A stretch of 64,000 bases of DNA, from positions 1,178,001 through 1,242,000 of the forward strand of contig OZ246962.1 of the NCBI GenBank assembly GCA_965232255.1. The letters are read 5' to 3'. Under the pieces are notes generated by a model that made no database searches, was not told the DNA's origin, and saw nothing but the letters and a program-made list of their open reading frames with translations. Shown here piece by piece: positions 59,202 through 64,000 of the stretch. The position numbers and the translations under genes were made by a program. The stretch comes from Endozoicomonas sp965232255. GTDB taxonomy: Bacteria; Pseudomonadota; Gammaproteobacteria; Pseudomonadales; Endozoicomonadaceae. Numbering within the stretch: the first letter of the stretch is position 1; each line of letters opens with the position of its first letter.

Positions 59202-60212
59202 TCAAAGCGGCATTACCGTAAGGGTCACGATATCACTGTAAGTACCGGCTGCTGTAGGGACCAAATCCAGATATATGGCCAGTCGCGCATTGCTGCCACC
59301 ATACCAGCGACAATCTTCTTCCCTGAAGCTGCCGGTACCTCTCTCCGATGCTCCGGGATTCAAGGCGCTTGCCGTACTCCAGCCACTTTCGGGCCACGTC
59401 TTGTAGGAAAAGTTCATATTGTACAGAACAGAGTTAGTCCCGTTGACCAGCTTGAATCGGTTATCCTGACCCTCGTGGAGACCGTTGGCCCGGATCAGGT
59501 AATCCCGGTCAGCCACGTCTCCGGAAACATAAACACAGAAATCCATGTTGAATGGATTGGCGTTCGTATTGGAATCATTGAGCACCACATCCTGCAATCT
59601 GCTGATTTTCAACTGTTTGCTTTCATTGATGCGTACGCGCACCTCAACAACATCGAGATAACTCAATGGTCGATTGTCTGTGCCGTAGATATAAATACTA
59701 AAAAAATCACCCACATTCAGTGCTTGCAACTCAGAGCGTTTAAAAGAGAGGGTGAATTCAGCCGTTTTTTCGCTGGCATTAGGTTCATCCACATTGCCCG
59801 ATTTTGCCCAGTTAGCTTTGTTACCGTTATAAATCAACTTGTTATTGAACTGATTATCGACGCGCACTTGAATTTTTTTGATGCGTTCTGTCCAGTCATC
59901 TCCCACAATCAATGTCGGTCGACTGGTAATTTCGCCGGCAATTGCCGACTGGTCAGAAGCGCCCAGCCAGAACCGTTGACCACTGCCAACAGGCTGGCAA
60001 TTACCAGTATCTGCTGTGCAAATCGAGCGAAAATTCAACGACACATTTTTAGTAATCACGTTACTGGTGCCTTCGCTCAGGTCAATTTCCACGTATTCAA
60101 TGTCCCGGTCAAAATAGAAAGCGCCAGTAACAGCTTGACTAATGGCGAGCAGCGGCAGCAAAAAGAAACGTGCCATCAAGACAGCGCTGATCCCGGAACC
60201 CCAACTATCCAT
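59202..60212 (-). CDS. Fimbrial tip adhesin / minor subunit of CS1-type pilus
   Basis: A 336-residue secreted protein, last in the pilus operon, where CooD-type tip adhesins sit. A hydrophobic leader (MARFFLLPLLAISQAVTGA) is followed by a unique first half and a pilin-like second half (FNMDFCVYVSGDVADRDYLIRANGLHEG ... FREEDCRW ... AGTYSDIVTLTVMPL) sharing the Cys pair and final strand with the major pilin at 62886. A two-domain adhesin is therefore likely; the receptor is unknown. It overlaps the usher gene by 8 bp. Confidence 0.75.
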   Translation of the reverse strand: MDSWGSGISAVLMARFFLLPLLAISQAVTGAFYFDRDIEYVEIDLSEGTSNVITKNVSLNFRSICTADTGNCQPVGSGQRFWLGASDQSAIAGEITSRPTLIVGDDWTERIKKIQVRVDNQFNNKLIYNGNKANWAKSGNVDEPNASEKTAEFTLSFKRSELQALNVGDFFSIYIYGTDNRPLSYLDVVEVRVRINESKQLKISRLQDVVLNDSNTNANPFNMDFCVYVSGDVADRDYLIRANGLHEGQDNRFKLVNGTNSVLYNMNFSYKTWPESGWSTASALNPGASERGTGSFREEDCRWYGGSNARLAIYLDLVPTAAGTYSDIVTLTVMPL

Positions 60213-62715
60213 AGTTCTTGTTCTCTCGTTGCCTCACCGTTAACTGGTCATCCAGTGGGCTGGTGCACGCGGCATTTGCCAGGTCGATGGTGCCCATCTG
60301 CAATACATAGCCATTCAGCAGCGGCTGCACCGGTACGGAGCAGAGCCAGCCGTTGTCCAGCGTTATCTGTAATGTGTGCACATCAGCGCGGATTTCCAGC
60401 TGGAACATGCCAATATCGTCGGTGCTGGCGGCGAACAAGCCACCCTCTATACGCGCGTCTTCCAGCGGTGCTCCACGAAAGAGCAAACGACCAAATACCA
60501 GGTGCAAAGGGACTGCTTCATAATTCAGCGTTATCACATTGCCGGGGTACAGCGTGACCACTTTTTCTCGCTCGTCAAAACTGTACAGGGTTTCTCCAGC
60601 TGGGCTCAGGCTGATCTGGTATTGGTCGTACGGCGAAAGGCCAATAATGGACGGCGAACCGGCAACGGCATATCCACGACGTTGGCCGTTTACTTCAACA
60701 TCAAACAGGTCTCCGGGGCGACCATCCAGGTTAACCACTACGGCGCTTTCAGAGCGTTGCTCACCACCGAGAGCGAACACCTCTCCATCGGTCAGGAAGC
60801 TGGTGCTCATGCTGCCACCCCAGTTGGTGGTGCCTTCTCCCTCGAAACGGGTATGGCTGGCGCTAAAGCTACCCCGACCGTGATGGTTGGCGAACTGCAC
60901 GCTGCCATCGATACGCTCGTTACCCGTGCCGCCCTCAACTCCGGCATCGACGCGCAAGTCACCAGCGAGGAGATCATGATCGTCCCAGGAGGTAGTGAGT
61001 CGCAGGCGTTCGCTCGAATTCCTTACGCCGTTCTGCTGACGGTATTCAGTGCGGGGAGTGGCGCCGAAATTCCACTGGTCAGTGCGGTAACTGAAGCTGA
61101 GGCTGAGCAGCACAATTTCATCATCGCCGGACTTGCTCAGGCTGAGGGCTATATCCCCATCGTAATCACTGGTGCGAAACAACGTACGACGATAGTCCAG
61201 ACTATGGGTGCGATTTAGCTCAAGGGCGCTGTTGTTCTCGTCGTAGCTCTGGTTCATGCTGTAGCGATAGCCCAGGCTGCCAGCAAACAAGGGCGTCAGG
61301 GCTGAGAATGCCTGCTGCTCAAAGGCATTCCCCAACAGGTTTACGCCATCATCAATCACCGTTCTGGTTTGGTCATGCCATATCCGGCGAAAATTGCCCG
61401 AGAGTGACAGCTCGCCCAGGGTTAAACGACTATTGATGTTTACTCCCACGGTGCCGTTATCACCGAGCATCAACGACGGTTCAAGTTCATAGTTGCGACC
61501 GAAGTGAAACAGGCCGAGTTCACTCAGGGCATCGTCGCTGCCAATGGCCATTGCTGCCGTTGCCGCCACTGTATTGTGCAGTCGGCGACTTACCCCGGCG
61601 CGCAGCAACCATTGATCGGTTACTTCCGGCAGCGTCTGATCGTCAGTGCGATCCACGATCCGGCCTGATTCCACAAAGAACAGCGATTCACCCAGGGGAG
61701 GAATTTGGCTCTGCTTGGCAAAAAAACGGGTTTCGCTGGAGAGCAACTTACCGCCGTCATCAAAAATACGAATTTCGATATCGTAAGCGCCACTGGGAAA
61801 GTTGGAAGTATCAAGCTCCTGGGAGCCCGCTTCAAAAAAGGCGCTGTCAATCAGACGGCCATCCCGGCGTACCTCTACTCGCCCACGGGTGGGCAGGAAT
61901 ACTGTGACTGGCATTGCGCCAGAGAAATTCAGGTCTTCACGAGTATTGTTTGAGCTGTTGATGCGTAGCCCTACCATCGGCTGGTCAGCGGTAAATGTCA
62001 GGCCAAAGCCGTTGGTGGAGAGCAGGCCAGCGTTGTACTCTACCCCCGCAAAATCCCGCTGGCCGTAAAGCTGGTTGATTGAGAACTGGTTGCTGTCGGA
62101 ATAGTCCCAGCTCCAGTAAAGGCTGTTCTCCCGCCACGCGGCGGTAGTCAGGCCGTTAAGGGCATAACTGTTGTCGCTCCCCACGGCGCTGGAACCGGAT
62201 ACCGCTGCAGCAAGATTCTGCATCAGGGCAAAGCCAGCATCTGATGGCGGCAGGTACTTGCGCACCTGCGCTGCGCGGGTCAGCATAAAACGACGGTTGA
62301 CAAATACATCGACCCGAAAACGGGACTCATCAAAAATTACCCCGGCCACTGGCACCTCAAGCACACCGCATCCGGTGCTGCTGTTGTCAAGGCAAACCAG
62401 CTCGGCATGGCTGTCCAGCTCACCACTCAAGGCACTGACGATTAACGACGTATCGCTCAGGTCACCAATCCGGCGTACCAGTTCGGCTGGATTGGGCAGT
62501 TCAATAATACCGGGGCTGAAGGCCGCCAGTTGTGAACCGATATAGCGATTACCAAAATAGATATCCACCAGTGAGCGTTGGGTGGCGCTGAGTGTTTCAA
62601 AGCCGGGCGGGACGTCGGTAGCAAGAAAAACTGGTTCATTGGCACACGCCGCAGGTGTGAACAAAGCTACGGATAGAGCGAGCAGCTCTATAATACTGCA
62701 CGACCAACGACGCAT
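60205..62715 (-). CDS. CS1/TcfC-type outer-membrane fimbrial usher
   Basis: An 836-residue usher of the alpha (CS1/TcfC) type. A signal peptide ends PAACA, then a plug/N-domain region, the TcfC E-set-like segment (VFLPTRGRVEVRRDGRLIDSAFFEAGSQELDTSNFPSGAYDIEIRIFDDGG), a beta-barrel, and C-terminal domains with GAPLEDARIEGGLFAASTDDIGMFQLEI and a late Cys pair. It forms the pore for pilus assembly. It lies between pilin (upstream) and adhesin (overlapping downstream). Confidence 0.88.
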   Translation of the reverse strand: MRRWSCSIIELLALSVALFTPAACANEPVFLATDVPPGFETLSATQRSLVDIYFGNRYIGSQLAAFSPGIIELPNPAELVRRIGDLSDTSLIVSALSGELDSHAELVCLDNSSTGCGVLEVPVAGVIFDESRFRVDVFVNRRFMLTRAAQVRKYLPPSDAGFALMQNLAAAVSGSSAVGSDNSYALNGLTTAAWRENSLYWSWDYSDSNQFSINQLYGQRDFAGVEYNAGLLSTNGFGLTFTADQPMVGLRINSSNNTREDLNFSGAMPVTVFLPTRGRVEVRRDGRLIDSAFFEAGSQELDTSNFPSGAYDIEIRIFDDGGKLLSSETRFFAKQSQIPPLGESLFFVESGRIVDRTDDQTLPEVTDQWLLRAGVSRRLHNTVAATAAMAIGSDDALSELGLFHFGRNYELEPSLMLGDNGTVGVNINSRLTLGELSLSGNFRRIWHDQTRTVIDDGVNLLGNAFEQQAFSALTPLFAGSLGYRYSMNQSYDENNSALELNRTHSLDYRRTLFRTSDYDGDIALSLSKSGDDEIVLLSLSFSYRTDQWNFGATPRTEYRQQNGVRNSSERLRLTTSWDDHDLLAGDLRVDAGVEGGTGNERIDGSVQFANHHGRGSFSASHTRFEGEGTTNWGGSMSTSFLTDGEVFALGGEQRSESAVVVNLDGRPGDLFDVEVNGQRRGYAVAGSPSIIGLSPYDQYQISLSPAGETLYSFDEREKVVTLYPGNVITLNYEAVPLHLVFGRLLFRGAPLEDARIEGGLFAASTDDIGMFQLEIRADVHTLQITLDNGWLCSVPVQPLLNGYVLQMGTIDLANAACTSPLDDQLTVRQRENKNYG

Positions 62716-62800
62716 AATGGCGAGCTCGTCCTGAACTGTTGGGCTGCACCCCGGGGCGCACCATTTATTGTTATTTTACTGCCTGGAGGGAAGGGCAAAA

Positions 62801-62821
62801 CGGCAACCGGTCCAGTTGCCG
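62801..62821 (-). terminator. Attenuator hairpin between pilin and usher
   Basis: A 7-bp stem (CGGCAAC / GTTGCCG) with a 7-base loop followed by TTTT on the minus strand, between the major pilin and the usher. It probably lowers usher expression relative to pilin. Confidence 0.6.
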
Positions 62822-62885
62822 AGGCGGTTTTATCGGGTAGCTCTTATGTGCACCGTTCAGCACACGATGAGAAAGCTACGCGGAA

Positions 62886-63473
62886 CTACTGCGGTTCAAC
62901 CAGCAAAGTGAGCGTATCTGTGTAGAAACCGGCCTGGGTTGGTGCTGTCGGTACGGTTATGGTAATGGCTGCGTTGGTATTTACGCCGTCCGAGCAATCT
63001 TCTCTTGGGTCTGGCTGGTCTGCCAGGAGTCCGGCCTCAATATTTGAGACTGTCGCCGTGCTGTCATTGGTGGCGGTGGTCCAGACATCCGTATTCCCGT
63101 TATCCTTGAAGACGAAATCATAATTGACATCGGTAGAACCGTCAGACATTTTGAAATATTCGTCCGCATCACCAGCATCGCCATTGCCACTGGTTACGGT
63201 CAGTTGATACTGGTTTGAAGAGTTGGTGCCATTGCTGAAGACGCATATGTTACGGGATTGGCTAGCACCATCTGAGGTATTGTCAAAAATGAAGTTGTCC
63301 AAACCCCAGATACGCACATACTGACCCTCGATGTATGCGACTTCAAATTCGCCTTCAGAGGTGGTACCTGGTGTACCTTGTGTGGGCAGGGCAAACGCAC
63401 CGACAGAACTGAACAGCGCGGCAGAAACTGCCGTTGCCAATGCTAATGACTTGAGCTTTTTCATATTGTGCAC
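62886..63473 (-). CDS. Major pilin-like subunit of the CS1-type pilus
   Basis: A 195-residue secreted protein. The signal peptide ends VGAFA. The mature part has RNICVFSNGTNSSNQYQLTVTS, a second Cys in REDCSDG, and a final strand AGFYTDTLTLLVEPQ, similar to the end of the adhesin. It is likely the major subunit, first in the operon. No periplasmic chaperone gene, normally needed by this family, lies next to it within the window. Confidence 0.72.
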   Translation of the reverse strand: MHNMKKLKSLALATAVSAALFSSVGAFALPTQGTPGTTSEGEFEVAYIEGQYVRIWGLDNFIFDNTSDGASQSRNICVFSNGTNSSNQYQLTVTSGNGDAGDADEYFKMSDGSTDVNYDFVFKDNGNTDVWTTATNDSTATVSNIEAGLLADQPDPREDCSDGVNTNAAITITVPTAPTQAGFYTDTLTLLVEPQ

Positions 63474-63690
63474 CCTTGCAGTGGTCGACTGCAGTTAGCT
63501 TGTTATTGTTATTGACTGCCTGATGATTGTGGGTGATGGTCTGCGGCAAACGGCATCACAACTCATTTTTTTTCAAAATGAACCACGATCTACCTGTCAA
63601 TCAGGCTGCAACAGAATTTTTCATCATTTCGGTACAATGCACAAGGGTTTTGCGCCAAGCGCTGTTTTTTTTCAATCAGTACAGTGATCT

Positions 63691-63801
63691 TTGCGGGGAG
63701 TTGCCTATGTTGCGTTGGTGGCAAGTTGCCTGTTGGTGCTGGCGTTTCTGGTCTTTTCATTCCGGGCACGATGGCGCTATCATCCTCTGGCAAAAAAATA
63801 A
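63691..63801 (+). CDS. Possible small single-span membrane protein
   Basis: A 36-residue frame starting at TTG 63691 (or TTG 63715): a 20-residue hydrophobic span (VALVASCLLVLAFLVFSF) followed by the basic tail RARWRYHPLAKK and two stops. It is too short for normal gene calling and has no family I know. It lies 15 bp upstream of the gene at 63817. Weak support. Confidence 0.25.
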   Translation: MRGVAYVALVASCLLVLAFLVFSFRARWRYHPLAKK

Positions 63802-63816
63802 TAAGGGTTAAAAAAA

Positions 63817-64000
63817 ATGGTGCGATGTATGCCAAAGGGATGGGTTATCGGCCTTGTGGCCTGGTGGGCGGCCAGCGGAGCTTTTGGAAATAGTGGATCA
63901 CGGGTGACGATTCTGAGTGCCCAAATGCCTGCTATCGAAATGGTGGGCAACCAGGTGGTCAAAGGTAAGGACTATCCGATTGTCGTATCCTACACCACCG
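63817..64000 (+). CDS. Partial secreted protein at the right edge
   Basis: A frame open to the window end (61 codons). ATG 63817 has AGGG 9 bases upstream. The product begins with a signal-like segment (WVIGLVAWWAASGAFG) and continues SRVTILSAQMPAIEMVGNQVV. It is divergent from the pilin operon and could be fimbria-related, but too little is present to say. Confidence 0.45.
   Translation, partial: MVRCMPKGWVIGLVAWWAASGAFGNSGSRVTILSAQMPAIEMVGNQVVKGKDYPIVVSYTT

Noticed and set aside
59148..60557. 469-residue plus-strand frame opposite the adhesin and usher
   Set aside because: Low-quality composition and overlap with a coherent pilus operon; a shadow.

Overview
The window looks like a chromosomal segment of a marine, animal-associated gammaproteobacterium, most like Endozoicomonas and relatives. 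Support: typical gammaproteobacterial housekeeping genes (ycjX-ycjF, zapA followed by 6S RNA, rlmJ, proQ-family, bioA, blc), about 50% GC, and several orphan proteins of the kind carried by host-associated relatives (a eukaryotic-type Ser/Thr kinase, a pentapeptide-repeat protein, a SET-domain protein, a 742-residue orphan). The genus is inferred from gene content only.

Layout. 1-7.1 kb: AT-rich orphan ORF, ArsP/YraQ-type permease, alanine racemase, ycjF-ycjX, Tsx-like channel. 7.1-31 kb: a large ethanolamine-utilisation (eut) microcompartment locus in two arms. The left arm has pduT-pduS (minus), a cytosolic BtuF-like protein and a pentapeptide protein (plus), then adh-pduO-eutA-eutH and a fused EutB-EutC paralogue (minus). 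A Ser/Thr kinase gene sits between the arms. The right arm has eutN-eutQ-eutS-eutP and a PP-loop ATPase (plus), then eutB-eutC-eutL-eutK-like-eutE-eutM-pduL-eutJ-eut_hyp (minus). 31-34.6 kb: btuB and btuF behind a cobalamin riboswitch. 34.9-37.8 kb: a VOC-dhaK-dhaL-lsrF operon. 37.9-50.4 kb: cobQ, a CNNM-type protein, DedA, two glycosyltransferases, a SET protein, bioA, ribH, a ProQ-family protein and orphans, with decayed DNA (tnpB relic, SET-gene remnant, an 80-bp repeat). 50.6-59.1 kb: the 742-residue orphan, a zapB-like gene, zapA, 6S RNA, blc, rlmJ, HiPIP, ygjV and a second alcohol dehydrogenase. 59.2-63.5 kb: a CS1/alpha-type fimbrial operon. A secreted protein gene runs off the right end.

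How it works together. EutH imports ethanolamine, and EutB/EutC (AdoCbl-dependent, reactivated by EutA) make acetaldehyde inside a shell of EutM, EutS, EutL, EutN, an EutK-like protein and PduT. EutE and PduL take acetaldehyde to acetyl-phosphate. Fe-alcohol dehydrogenase recycles NADH. PduO, PduS, BtuB/BtuF and CobQ supply and activate cobalamin. No EutR, EutVW, EutT or EutD is present: PduO and PduL stand in for the last two, and no dedicated regulator is visible. FNR-type boxes (TTGAT-N4-RTCAR) lie upstream of the eut arms, the dha-lsrF operon and the distant second alcohol dehydrogenase, which suggests one anaerobic regulon.

Most unusual points: (1) an 803-residue EutB-EutC fusion paralogue in which the residue aligned with substrate-amine ligand Asp362 is Ser; (2) a short TPxAxD module found on three unrelated proteins of the locus; (3) the shared FNR-type boxes; (4) the VOC-DhaKL-LsrF operon, which could be a replacement AI-2-like catabolic route.
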